Below are positions 38,127 through 47,906 of a stretch of DNA of 64,000 nucleotides, piece by piece; within the stretch, counting starts at the first letter, position 1, and each line of letters starts with the position of its first letter. Position numbers and translations under genes: made by a program. Origin of the DNA: Cutibacterium acnes (lineage in GTDB: Bacteria > Actinomycetota > Actinomycetes > Propionibacteriales > Propionibacteriaceae); the NCBI RefSeq assembly GCF_003030305.1, contig NZ_CP023676.1:1922001-1986000 (forward strand). The letters run 5' to 3'. The notes below the pieces were generated by a model, which was given only the letters and a program-made list of their open reading frames with translations, was not told the origin of the DNA and searched no databases.

Positions 38127-38160
38127 CAAGGCGACCCACCCTTTCGGATGGGTCGCCTTG
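38127..38160 (-). terminator. Terminator after rpsQ
   Basis: Arms caaggcgaccca and tgggtcgccttg (12 bp) with a 10-base loop lie 32 bases after the rpsQ stop and are followed on the minus strand by ttgttgtgtgtg. This separates the S10 genes from the spc genes. Confidence 0.85.
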
Positions 38161-38191
38161 ACGTCAGTGTGGTGATCGCCTCACCAACCAA

Positions 38192-38464
38192 TCACTTAGC
38201 CTTCTCGATGATCTCGACGAGGCGCCAGCGCTTGGTGGCCGACAGCGGACGGGTCTCCATGATCCGAACGCGGTCACCCATACCGGCCTCGTTGTTCTCA
38301 TCATGGGCCTTCAGACGCACGGACTTTGTCATGACCTTGCCGTACAGCGGGTGCTTGACGCGATCCTCAACCATGACGGTGATCGTCTTGTTCATCTTGT
38401 CGGACACGACGAGTCCCTCACGGACCTTGCGGCGGGTCGTCCGCTCAGCGGTGTTCTCGCTCAT
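38192..38464 (-). CDS. rpsQ: 30S ribosomal protein S17
   Basis: S17 is a primary 16S rRNA binder with an OB fold. The 90 residues include [39 protein letters not shown] and [19 protein letters not shown]. It follows rpmC by 2 bases and is the last gene of the S10 unit. Confidence 0.97.
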
Positions 38465-38466
38465 GC

Positions 38467-38700
38467 TCAGGCCTCCTTAGTGGAATCGGGATCGTCGACG
38501 ATATTGAGGTTGCGCTCCTGGAGCACGGTGTACACCCGGGCAATATCCTTGCGGACCTCACGCAGGCGAGCCGTATTCTCGAGCTGACCGGTGGCCGACT
38601 GGAAACGCAGCCCGAACAGCTCCTCCTTCAGTTCACGAACCTTGTTGCGCAACTCTTCACCGGAAAGCTGGCGCAGCTCAGCAGCAGAAAGCTTCGGCAT
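38467..38700 (-). CDS. rpmC: 50S ribosomal protein L29
   Basis: L29 lies at the peptide exit tunnel, near where signal recognition particle and trigger factor dock. The 77-residue protein shows [20 protein letters not shown] and [19 protein letters not shown]. Its start overlaps the rplP stop by one base. Confidence 0.97.
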
Positions 38701-39119
38701 CAGTTGTCACCACCTTCACGGGAGATGAAACGAGCCTTCATCGGCAGCTTGTGGATGGCCAGACGCATGGCCTCGCGGGCCACGTCCTCCGGCACACCCG
38801 ACAGTTCGAAGAGAACTCGTCCAGGCTTGATGTTGGCGATCCACCACTCAGGCGTGCCCTTACCGGAACCCATGCGGGACTCGGCAGGGTGCTTGGTCAT
38901 CGGGCGGTCCGGGTAGACGTTGATCCACACCTTTCCACCACGCTTGATGTAGCGGGTCATGGCAATACGGGCAGCCTCGATCTGACGGTTAGTCAGGTAC
39001 CCACCCTCGGTGGCCTGAATGCCATAGTCACCAAAGGCCAACTGGGTGCCACCCTTAGCAGCGCCGGTCCGCTTGGGATGGTGCTGCTTACGGTACTTCA
39101 CTCGACGAGGAATCAACAT
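38700..39119 (-). CDS. rplP: 50S ribosomal protein L16
   Basis: L16 helps position the A-site tRNA. The 139 residues from ATG 39119 begin [38 protein letters not shown] and [20 protein letters not shown] are typical. The open frame above 39119 overlaps rpsC in another phase. Confidence 0.97.
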
Positions 39120-39120
39120 G

Positions 39121-39930
39121 TCAGGCTCCTGCGTTCTCGGTCTGCGGGGCCGGAGTCTCAGCAGACTGCTTGGCGGCCTCGGCGCGACGCCGTCCACCGC
39201 GACGGTCAGGACGATCGCCCCGGCCACGACGGTTTCCACCGCGTCCACCACGACCGCCCTGGGCAGCCTGGCGAGCAGCCTTCTGGGCAGCGCGCTCCGC
39301 GCGAGTGCCGGTGACGTCGCCCTTATAAATCCACACCTTGACGCCAATGCGGCCGAAGGTGGTGCGGGCCTCGAAGAAGCCGTAGTCGATGTCAGCGCGC
39401 AGGGTGTGCAGCGGCACACGGCCTTCGCGATAGCCCTCGGAACGGCTCATCTCAGCGCCCCCCAGACGTCCGGAGCACTTGATACGAATACCAAGAGCGC
39501 CGGCGTTCATGGCGGACTGCTGAGCCTTGCGCATGGCGCGACGGAAAGCGACACGGGCAGCAAGCTGCTCGGCGATTCCCTGTGCGACCAGCTGAGCGTC
39601 AGTCTCAGGGCTCTTGACCTCGAGGATATTCAGCTGGATCTGCTTGCCGGTGAGCTTTTCGAGCTCACCGCGCACGCGCTCGGCCTCCGCGCCATTGCGC
39701 CCGATAACGATGCCCGGGCGAGCGGCGTAAAGGAAAATGGTCACGCGCTCGGAGCGACGCTCGATCTCGATGGACGAAAGACCGGCGCGCTCCAGATTCT
39801 TGTGGAGCCACTCTCGGATCTTGACATCCTCACCCACGAGCTCGGCGTACTGCTTCTCGGCGTACCAGCGGGTCTTGTGATCGGTCGTCACACCGAGACG
39901 GAAACCATGGGGATTGATTTTCTGGCCCAT
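39121..39930 (-). CDS. rpsC: 30S ribosomal protein S3
   Basis: S3 is part of the mRNA entry helicase of the 30S. The 269 residues from ATG 39930 ([20 protein letters not shown]) contain the KH domain ([20 protein letters not shown]) and VALGI-like [12 protein letters not shown]-terminal Gly/Arg-rich tail ([20 protein letters not shown]) extends beyond the enterobacterial length, common in actinobacteria. Confidence 0.98.
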
Positions 39931-39931
39931 G

Positions 39932-40393
39932 TCAGGCTCCCTTCTCGGTCTCGGACTTGGCTGCAGCTGCTGGACGTCCCGACTTGGCCTTCTTACGGGC
40001 CTGACGGGCTTCCTTGGGCTCAACAACCACGGTGATGTGAGCGGAGCGCTTCAGAATCCGGCTAGCGGATCCCTTGGCGCGAGGACGGATGCGGCGCATG
40101 GTGATGCCCTCGTCGACAAAGGCCTGCGAAATGTACAGGTCGTCGGCACGCAGGCCCTCGGTCTGCTCGGCGTTGGCCATGGCTGAGGCAATAACCTTGC
40201 GAATCGGCTCGGCCGCGGCCTGCGGCTGGAACTTCAGCATGGTCACTGCATCAACGGCGTCCATACCGCGAACCAGGTTGATAACACGACGGCACTTGCT
40301 GGCGCTCATCCGGACGTGACGCGCAATAGCGTACGAGCCGGGTCGATCGCCGAGCAGGGCGGCGCGACGGCTGGGCCTCTCAGTTTTGCTCAT
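39932..40393 (-). CDS. rplV: 50S ribosomal protein L22
   Basis: L22 lines the peptide exit tunnel; its loop ([18 protein letters not shown]) reaches the constriction where macrolides bind. The 153 residues also show [20 protein letters not shown] and a basic Ala/Lys C-terminal tail. The loop shows no obvious insertion or deletion. Confidence 0.98.
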
Positions 40394-40410
40394 GAATCAG
40401 ATCCCTCTCG

Positions 40411-40692
40411 TCAGCGCCTGCGCGCCTTCTTATCGTCCTTCACGTGACCCTTGAAGGTCCTGGTCGGGGCGAACTCTCCGAGCTTGTGCCCAACCATCGA
40501 TTCGGTCACGAAAACCGGGACGTGCTTGCGGCCGTCATGCACGCCGATGGTGTGCCCGATCATGTCGGGGGTGACCATGGAGCGACGCGACCAGGTCTTA
40601 ATGACGTTGTGTGTGCCCGCCTCGTTCTGGGCAGTGACCTTCTTGGCCAGATGCTCGTCGACGAAGGGGCCCTTCTTCAGACTGCGTGGCAT
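40411..40692 (-). CDS. rpsS: 30S ribosomal protein S19
   Basis: S19 pairs with S13 on the 30S head. The 93 residues show [39 protein letters not shown] and [19 protein letters not shown]. Order between rplB and rplV is standard. Confidence 0.98.
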
Positions 40693-40707
40693 GTCTCAGA
40701 CTCCCAA

Positions 40708-41544
40708 TCAGCGCTTCTTGCCGGACTTGCGGCGACGCACGATGAGACGGCTGCTCGCCTTTTTCTTGTTACGGGTGCGACCCTCGGGCTTACCCCAAGG
40801 GCTCACTGGGTGACGACCGCCGGAGGTACGGCCCTCGCCACCACCGTGCGGGTGGTCGATCGGGTTCATGACCACACCGCGAACGGTCGGGCGAATGCCC
40901 TTCCAGCGGTTACGGCCAGCCTTACCCCAGTTGATGTTGATCTGCTCGGCATTACCGACCTCACCGATGGTGGCGCGGCAGCGAATGTCGACCATGCGCA
41001 TCTCACCTGAGGGAAGACGCACAGTGGCGTATTTACCCTCGCGAGCGACCAACTGCACCGACGCCCCGGCGGAGCGACCCATCTTGGCGCCACCGCCCGG
41101 ACGCAGCTCCACAGCGTGAACCGTGGTACCGACCGGAATGTTGCGCAGCGGCAGGTTATTACCCGGCTTGATGTCAGCCTCAGGGCCGGACACCACGACG
41201 GTTCCCTGGCCAACACCGTCAGGGGCGATGATGTAACGCTTCTCGCCGTCGGCGTAGTGGAGCAGAGCGATACGAGCGGTGCGGTTCGGGTCATACTCAA
41301 TGTGAGCAACCTTGGCCGGCACGCCGTCCTTGTCGTAACGCTTGAAATCAATGATGCGGTAGGCCTGCTTATGTCCACCACCAATGTGACGGGTGGTAAT
41401 GCGGCCTGTGTTGTTGCGACCACCCGTCTTGGGCTTGGCAACGAGCAGGGACTTCTCAGGAGTCGAGCGGGTGAGCTCGACGAAGTCCGACACGCTCGAG
41501 CCGCGACGGCCCGGAGTGGTGGGCTTGTACTTGCGGATACCCAT
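40708..41544 (-). CDS. rplB: 50S ribosomal protein L2
   Basis: L2 is needed for subunit joining and peptidyl transfer. The 278 residues show [40 protein letters not shown] and the essential C-terminal region [20 protein letters not shown], which includes the key His near residue 230. Confidence 0.98.
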
Positions 41545-41570
41545 TGGTACTTCGTTCCTTCTCTCGCGGC

Positions 41571-41879
41571 TCAGGCGACCGGGCCGGTGAAGATGTCGAT
41601 GCGATCACCCTCGGCAACAGTCACGATGGCGCGCTTGGTGTCGGGACGCTTACCCACGCCAGTGCGAGTGCGGCGTACCTTCCCCTTGCGATTCATCGTG
41701 TTCACCGAGGTGACCTTCACACCGAAGATCTGCTCGATCGCAATTTTGATCTCGGTCTTATTAGCAGTCGGCTTGACCACGAACGTGTAGGTGTTCTGGT
41801 CGAGCAGACCGTAGCTCTTCTCGGAGACGACCGGGGCGAGGATGATGTCCCGGGGATCTCGGATCTTCAGCTCGCTCAC
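41571..41879 (-). CDS. rplW: 50S ribosomal protein L23
   Basis: L23 is the docking site for trigger factor and SRP at the exit tunnel. The 102 residues start [20 protein letters not shown] and include [20 protein letters not shown] and [20 protein letters not shown]. It overlaps the rplD stop by 4 bases. Confidence 0.98.
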
Positions 41880-42781
41880 TTGGCGTCCTCCTTCTCGGAG
41901 TCGGACTTAACGGCGTTGACGAAGCCAGCGGCCTCAGCAGCCGCGGCGGAACGGAACCACACCTCAGCGATGGTGCGCCCGTACCACGGAGATGACGGCT
42001 CGTGGAACTTCATGGAGTCCTCGTTGCCCTTGATGTCGAAACCAGCCGGCGGGTTGTCACCACGGAAGGAGTCCTCACCGTAGGGGTGCTGATCGGCAAC
42101 ATTGGTCTCAGGGACCTCAGGTTCAGCGGACAAGGCCTGGGTATTAGCGCTGCGGGCACCGACGAAAGCGTCGAGGCCAGCCTGGCTGAACACGATGGTC
42201 CGGGCGTTGACGACGTCATAGGTGTTGAGCTGATCGGCAGCCAGAACGTGAACCTCGGAGAGGTTACGCACCGATAACCAGTCGATTTCGTCGCTGCGGT
42301 CCAGGACGACGAGCACCTTACGAAGCTCAGCCAGACCGGACAGCACAGCCTTGGCCTGCTTAGTCGAGGGCTTGTCACCGTCAACCAGCGAGGTCACGAC
42401 GAAGATGCGGTTGTCGCGAGCCATATCAGACAGGGCCCCACGCAAAGCAGCGCCCACCATCTTCTTAGGGGTGCGCTGAGCGTAGGAACGCGGCTGCGGA
42501 CCGTGAACGGTGCCGCCACCGACCCACTGCGGTGCACGAGTCGAACCCTGACGAGCACGACCGGTGCCCTTCTGGCGCCACGGCTTCTTGCCGCCGCCAG
42601 AGACCTGGCCACGGGTCTTCGTAGCGTGGGTGCCCTGACGAGCAGCCGCAAGCTGGGCGACGACGACCTGATGAATCAGCGGAATGTTGGTATTCACGTC
42701 GAAGAGGTCACCGGGAAGCTCGGCCGATCCGGCCTTCTTACCCTTGACGTCAAGGACGTCGATGGTCTTGGTCTCGTTCAT
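41876..42781 (-). CDS. rplD: 50S ribosomal protein L4 with a C-terminal sunset-like domain
   Basis: L4 binds 23S rRNA and lines the exit tunnel with its loop ([20 protein letters not shown]). Residues 1-210 are a complete L4, ending near [13 protein letters not shown]. About 90 more residues follow: an acidic linker, then [20 protein letters not shown] and [20 protein letters not shown] (about residues 247-286). This matches the pattern of small sunset domains found in actinobacterial proteins (IKGN.....yH.p.s.yY..T..e.wF.s...A..aGf). Normal L4 is 200-220 residues, so the add-on is real: it is in frame and the rplW start overlaps its end (ATGA). The function of the domain is unknown. Confidence 0.93.
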
Positions 42782-43449
42782 GCGGCATCCCCATTCTTGG
42801 CGGCCTTCTTGGCGGCACTGCGGACGACGAGCAGGGAACCCTTCGGGCCGGGAACCGCGCCGCGGACCAGCATGATCCCGCGCTCGGCGTCGACGGAGTG
42901 AACCTGCAGGTTCTGGACAGTCACGCGCTCGACACCCATGCGGCCGGCCATGCGGAGGCCCTTAATGACCTTGCCTGGCGTCGAGCAGCCGCCGATGGAG
43001 CCTGGCGAGCGGTGCTTGCGGTGCACACCGTGGGTAGCACGCAAACCACCGAAACCGTGACGCTTCATGACGCCAGCGGTGCCCTTGCCCTTGCTGGTGC
43101 CGGTGACGTCGACGAAATCGGACTCGGAGAACACGTCAGCAGCGATCTCCTGGCCCAGGGTGTATTCGGAGGCGTCGGCGGTGCGCAACTCGACGAGGTG
43201 ACGTCGAGGGGTCACACCAGCCTTCTCGAAGTGGCCAGCCTCCGGCTTGGTGACGTTCTTCGCCTTGACGGCCCCGTAGCCAAGCTGGACGGCGGAGTAG
43301 CCATCAGTCTCGGGCGTGCGCACCTGAGTGACGACACACGGTCCGGCTTGGATGACGGTCACGGGAACGAGCCTATTGTGCTCGTCCCACAGCTGGGTCA
43401 TGCCGAGCTTGGTGCCCAGCACGCCCTTGACAGTGCGTTCATTGGTCAT
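42778..43449 (-). CDS. rplC: 50S ribosomal protein L3
   Basis: L3 is an early assembly protein reaching the peptidyl-transferase centre. The 223 residues from ATG 43449 ([20 protein letters not shown]) show [20 protein letters not shown] and the loop [15 protein letters not shown], the region where pleuromutilin and linezolid changes map. It overlaps rplD by 4 bases. Confidence 0.98.
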
Positions 43450-43460
43450 GGTGCTCAACC

Positions 43461-43772
43461 TCACGGAAGCTTGATCTCGATGTCGACACCAGCCGGCAGG
43501 TCAAGACGCATCAGCGAATCGACTGTCTTTGGGGTCGGCTCGAGAATGTCGATGAGCCGCTTGTGGGTGCGCATCTCGAAGTGCTCGCGGCTGTCCTTGT
43601 ACTTGTGGGGCGAACGGATCACACAGAACACGTTCTTCTCGGTCGGCAGCGGCACCGGGCCGGCGACCTTAGCGCCCGTGCGGGTCACCGTGTCGACGAT
43701 CTTGCGCGCCGACGAGTCGATGACCTCGTGGTCGTAGGCCCGCAGCCTGATGCGGATCTTTTGTCCCGCCAC
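43461..43772 (-). CDS. rpsJ: 30S ribosomal protein S10 / NusE
   Basis: S10 works in the 30S head and, as NusE, in antitermination with NusB and NusG. The 103 residues show [20 protein letters not shown], the tetracycline-loop area [20 protein letters not shown] and [20 protein letters not shown]. The start is GTG 43772 after AAGGA. First gene of the S10 unit, with a 510-base upstream region. Confidence 0.98.
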
Positions 43773-44284
43773 AGTTGTTCCTTCTACTCGTCTCTGCCGC
43801 GTCCAAGATTCCCTGACGTGGGAGTCCGGTACGCCCAGAGGGTTCCGGCGTGAGGAGCGAACTCCTCATTGGTCCCAACCTCACGATCCCGCAGATCCGG
43901 AAACCGCAAGGTCACGTCGCTCCCCTCCGACCCACGCGCTCGGGTGTGTCGCGCATCGCAAACCGCAGAACACCACCGCTCACTAGCCGTCGAGGACCCC
44001 GTGAACACTGTGGATTTGTCGGCAGTCATCCGATACTGACCCGCTTCCATGGGCCCGGCAGCGGACTCACCTTGGTGGTGACACCTCTACCGTATGGCTG
44101 CAGTGGCCGGGCCCGACCTCGAAAGATCATTGGGCGGGGCGCACTACAACCCCGTTCGGAGCAACTTCTACAGTGTGTCACCGACAAACCAGCAAGGCAA
44201 ATCAGGACCGTCAGACCCCAACAACGACTCGGCAATTGAATGGTGTTCAATTGTTATCCGGTTGCCAACGCCGAGGAGTCGCCA
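43773..44284. other. Divergent promoter region of the S10 operon and bioWF
   Basis: About 510 bases without a supportable gene; the small frames seen here have no domain or ribosome site. It must contain the leftward S10 promoter and the rightward bioWF promoter. The only strong element is the palindrome at 44233-44253. No L4-type S10 leader could be recognised by eye. Confidence 0.5.
44233..44253. promoter_or_regulatory. Perfect palindrome upstream of bioWF, candidate operator
   Basis: caattgaa-tggtg-ttcaattg: two perfect 8-base arms with a 5-base spacer, 31 bases before the bioWF start codon. Its place and shape suit a repressor operator. Actinobacterial BioQ sites are built on TGAAC/GTTCA half-sites, and TTGAA/TTCAA is related but not identical, so regulation by biotin is an inference. 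Confidence 0.55.
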
Positions 44285-46246
44285 ATGTCATCGCAAAACC
44301 CCACAACTGTGGCCTGGTGGAGTGTGCGCATGAGAGCCACTGGGACCCTCGATGACGAGCCCTATCACGTCAGCGGAGCCGAGTCACTCGTTGCACCGGG
44401 AATGATCGAGCAGACCGTGGCCGGTCTAACACAACGTGCCCTTGCGCCGGGGCATACCGTCAAAGCCCGGCAGGTGCGAGTCAGTCTGGATCAACTCGAC
44501 GTCGAGCCCACCATCATTCCTGCTCTTCCCACTGAGCTTAAGGAATGTCCTGATCCCGTGGCGGCTCGCCAGTACTTTGTCGACGTCTTATCCCGCTTCG
44601 TCCCCCATCCTGCCGAAGCACTGCGTGTTCTCACCGAAGGCCCAACCATGCGAGGAGCTGCCATGGTTGAAGCGGGAACTGACCGTCGGTTAGAGGCCGA
44701 CCCTCTGCGTGGGGTGCGAGTTACGAAGTTCGGAGATCTCACCGAATCGGCCCCGGGAGCGTCTTTGGCACACAAGAAACACCATCATGAAGCCGTGTTG
44801 TTGGCTAGCAAAGTCGCAGCCGCACCAGGAGTACTGGCGGAATTCTGCATTTCCGACGACCCCCATTACACCCGCGGCTACGTTTGTGTCGACGGGGTCT
44901 ACACGACGGTGACCAACGTCAAAGCTGACGGCGACCCCAATGGTGGACGCGTCATCCTCGTCGATACGGCACGTGCCGACCCGACCACGATCACCACGTG
45001 GCTCGAAAACCACCCCGTTCTTATCGGCCCTGCCACGGCCAGCAGCCAGAAAGCGACCTCCTGGCATGGTCACCTCTGCGGCCGTCTCAACGCATGGCGC
45101 GCTGCTGGCCTCGAGCGCCGTCCCCGCACCTTCTGTTCTGCCCAGGATCCTGACGCCGTCACAACCGACGGGCCTGCCTTGCTGTTCTCCTCATCGGACT
45201 ACCTCGGCCTGTCGACCGAGCCTAAGGTTCAGCAGGCTATGAACAACACTGTCAGAAGGCTCGGGAGTAGTTCGGGTGGCTCTCGCCTCACGACGGGCAC
45301 TTCCGTAGCTCACCACCAGGCTGAACATGAGATCGCCGCATGGTTGGGATACCCGCAGGCCGTGTTCATGGCCAGCGGCTACCAGGCCAACATCGCGACC
45401 ATACAGTTGCTTGCCGACCCTCACGTCACCGTCATTTCCGATGCTGAGAACCATGCCAGCCTGATCGACGGGTGCCGCTTGGCGCGAGCGCGCACCGTCG
45501 TCGTCCCCCACGCCGACCTCGACGCTATCGACACAGCCCTTGATTGCGTCACGACCGACAGGGCGCTCGTACTCACCGAAGGCGTCTACTCCATGGGCGG
45601 CGACGTCGCCCCTGTCGGCGAGCTCGTCGAGATTGCCCACCGCCATGGTGCTCTGGTTGTCGTCGACGATGCTCATGGGATTGGTACGGTCGGGCCTACT
45701 GGCCGCGGCGCGACCGAAGAACTCCCGGCATCACAACGACCCGACGTCTTGTTGGGAACAGCAAGCAAAGCTCTCGGAGTCGAGGGTGGTTTCGCATGCG
45801 TCGACGAGACTCTGGCTACCCTGATGCGCAACTGCGCACGAGGGTACGTGTTTTCCAGCGCCCCTTCCCCTGTCGTCGCGGCAGGCGTGGCCGCAGCCGT
45901 GGAGTACCTACGAACTGACACACGTCGGGTCTGTAGTCTTCAAGCTAACGTCGCCCAGGCACGTCTCCTCCTGGCCGAAGCTGACCTCATCCCGCCCTCG
46001 GCCGCCCATGATCGCGGCCCGATTATCCGGATCCCCGTGGGACCGGAATCTCGTGCTGTCGCAGCTCAGGAAGAGCTGGCTCGTCGCGGCCTCATGGTCG
46101 GTGCAATCCGCTACCCCGCAGTCGCGAGGGGCGACGCCATCCTGCGTATTTGTCTCACGGCACGTCACACTGACGAGCACATTCGGATTCTCGTCACGTC
46201 CCTCCGCGAAGTCCTTGACGGTGCTCTCAGCGACGCACCACGGTGA
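44285..46246 (+). CDS. bioWF: BioW-BioF fusion: pimeloyl-CoA synthetase and 8-amino-7-oxononanoate synthase
   Basis: One 653-residue protein joins the two opening enzymes of the pimelate route to biotin. Residues 1 to about 255 are BioW (6-carboxyhexanoate-CoA ligase): WWSVRMRATG, the HVSGAE block, LTEGPTMRGAAMVEAG and TKFGDL, and SLAHKKHHHEAVLLASKV. Residues 285-653 are BioF, a PLP enzyme: SSSDYLGLSTEP, SGGSRLTTGT, EGVYSMGGDVAP, VVDDAHGIGTVG and the PLP Lys in GTASKALGVEGG. Together they make KAPA from pimelate, CoA, ATP and alanine. ATG 44285 has GAGGAG at 6-9 bases. BioA, BioD and BioB are not in the window. Convergent with, and overlapping by 20 bases, the next gene. Confidence 0.9.
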   Translation: MSSQNPTTVAWWSVRMRATGTLDDEPYHVSGAESLVAPGMIEQTVAGLTQRALAPGHTVKARQVRVSLDQLDVEPTIIPALPTELKECPDPVAARQYFVDVLSRFVPHPAEALRVLTEGPTMRGAAMVEAGTDRRLEADPLRGVRVTKFGDLTESAPGASLAHKKHHHEAVLLASKVAAAPGVLAEFCISDDPHYTRGYVCVDGVYTTVTNVKADGDPNGGRVILVDTARADPTTITTWLENHPVLIGPATASSQKATSWHGHLCGRLNAWRAAGLERRPRTFCSAQDPDAVTTDGPALLFSSSDYLGLSTEPKVQQAMNNTVRRLGSSSGGSRLTTGTSVAHHQAEHEIAAWLGYPQAVFMASGYQANIATIQLLADPHVTVISDAENHASLIDGCRLARARTVVVPHADLDAIDTALDCVTTDRALVLTEGVYSMGGDVAPVGELVEIAHRHGALVVVDDAHGIGTVGPTGRGATEELPASQRPDVLLGTASKALGVEGGFACVDETLATLMRNCARGYVFSSAPSPVVAAGVAAAVEYLRTDTRRVCSLQANVAQARLLLAEADLIPPSAAHDRGPIIRIPVGPESRAVAAQEELARRGLMVGAIRYPAVARGDAILRICLTARHTDEHIRILVTSLREVLDGALSDAPR

Positions 46247-47906
46247 CGTTCTTCGGGAGGTCGTAATACTGATGAAGGCGGGCCTCGGTGGATCCACGGC
46301 GGCCCGCATAGTCGGGCAACCAGTCTGGGGCGGGCAGCGCCTTCGGGACGACGACTGTGTCGCGCTCCCCACGGCGTGCCGCGTCTACCTGGGCGTTGAC
46401 CGGTCGCCAGACGCTACCGTTGAGTGTTGCTCCCTCGAGCATCTCCCACGCTCCCAATGGGCCGGTACCCAGACATGACGCGGTAGTAACCATGGCCAGG
46501 ACCGTCGCGAGTTGCGTCTCCGATGCCGCCATAACTCGCGCGCCAGATTCCGAGGCTGGAACACAGCTGTCGCCCTGGGCTGTGCTACCCCGCATCAGCC
46601 CGACTGCAGCCCATGCCCATATCAGCGCGCTCACGGTAAAAACCACGAGGCCGAGGAAGGACGTTCGTCCCCCTGGAGAACCTTGAATCAACGGCAGCGC
46701 ATCATAACCAAACGCCGCGCCCGTCGACACCCCCACCATGCCGCATCCCGGTAAGCGAGCAACCATCACTGTGAGCACTACAAGGATCACCATCACGATG
46801 CCGAAGCACACCCCGCTCAGCACTCCGGTGGCCGAGAAGTACAGTCGAATATCTCCCACGAGCTTTCGTTGCGCGAGTACCGTAATAATTCGCAGGCTGG
46901 CCGCGGCCAGCCCGACAGACGCCACACAGAACAGGGTGAGCAGGATACCGATAGCGCGACGGTGGAATCCGCGCTTCATGACTACCAGACACATAGCGAT
47001 GACTGACAGCATGATCGCAAAGAACACGACCGGGTAATTGCTGAGCGAATGACTGACGGAGTCGACGATGAATGACACTCGTTTGGGAACCTCCCCGGTT
47101 GATTTCGGGTACGGGTATGGGTCTCCCACTCGGTGACGACGTGCCCACAAACCCGGCATTCCCATTCTCGCGGCATTTCCCACAGCCGCCACGATCAGAG
47201 CCACCGCCCACCGAGTAGTCCATTTCCCAGCAGGTGTGATGAGAGCCATGGCAACAATTGCCCCGACGATTCCCGGCGCATTCAATTCATGGTGAATGCT
47301 TGCTACACATGACAGCACCACCGCTATCCACAAAACCCAGCCGTGGTCGACATTCGGCCCCCGCTGGGACCACAACAGAAGGATAGAGACGATACCGAGC
47401 GCTAGACCCCACATATAGCCGATGTTCGCGGCAATGAACATGATCGTGTCCCCACCCATATGTGGCTCGAACCCAATCACGGCCATTGGTGCGAGAAATG
47501 CACCGACGCCTGCTAAAAGGTCGGCACCGGGAGATACTACTGCCCGTAGATCTCGAATGAGGGCTCGCACCATGAGCTATAGTGCCAGCGACGCCGACAC
47601 AGACGAGAGTATGAGGGGAACGCGAATCCATCCCCCCATCGCCATGGCGAGCTGCACCATCATGTCCGAGAAACGACCATTGCGCTCTACCAGATCGTAG
47701 ACGGTGAGCCGCGCAAAATCCGCCCAGTCAATACGCCCGCCGGGAGTGCCAGATCGGGTGGCGAAATACAAATCATCGATATCCCACACAGGCGTTCGCC
47801 ACACCAACGCCCAATAACAGGTGACGAGCGCCCAGAACCACACTATTGGGCGTCGCAGAAGTGGATGGCGCCGCAGCGCAACCCTCGTCTCCCTGTGTTC
47901 AGTCAT
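46227..47906 (-). pseudogene. Polytopic membrane protein (DUF6056-like) split by an in-frame amber codon
   Basis: A first part from ATG 47906 (109 residues: VWFWALVTCYWALVWRTPVW, DIDDLYFATRSG, ERNGRF) stops at TAG 47579-47577. After one Leu codon the same frame goes on at ATG 47573 for 448 residues with about ten more hydrophobic segments and a soluble C-terminal end. The asp-rich DDLYF followed by the NGR motif and many segments resembles DUF6056 and related sugar-transfer or envelope membrane proteins; the family normally is one chain of 500-600 residues. So a single nonsense change (or read error) split one gene. Alternatively, reinitiation at ATG 47573 keeps a shorter protein. The start overlaps the gltX stop (TAATG), implying coupled translation. 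Confidence 0.65.
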
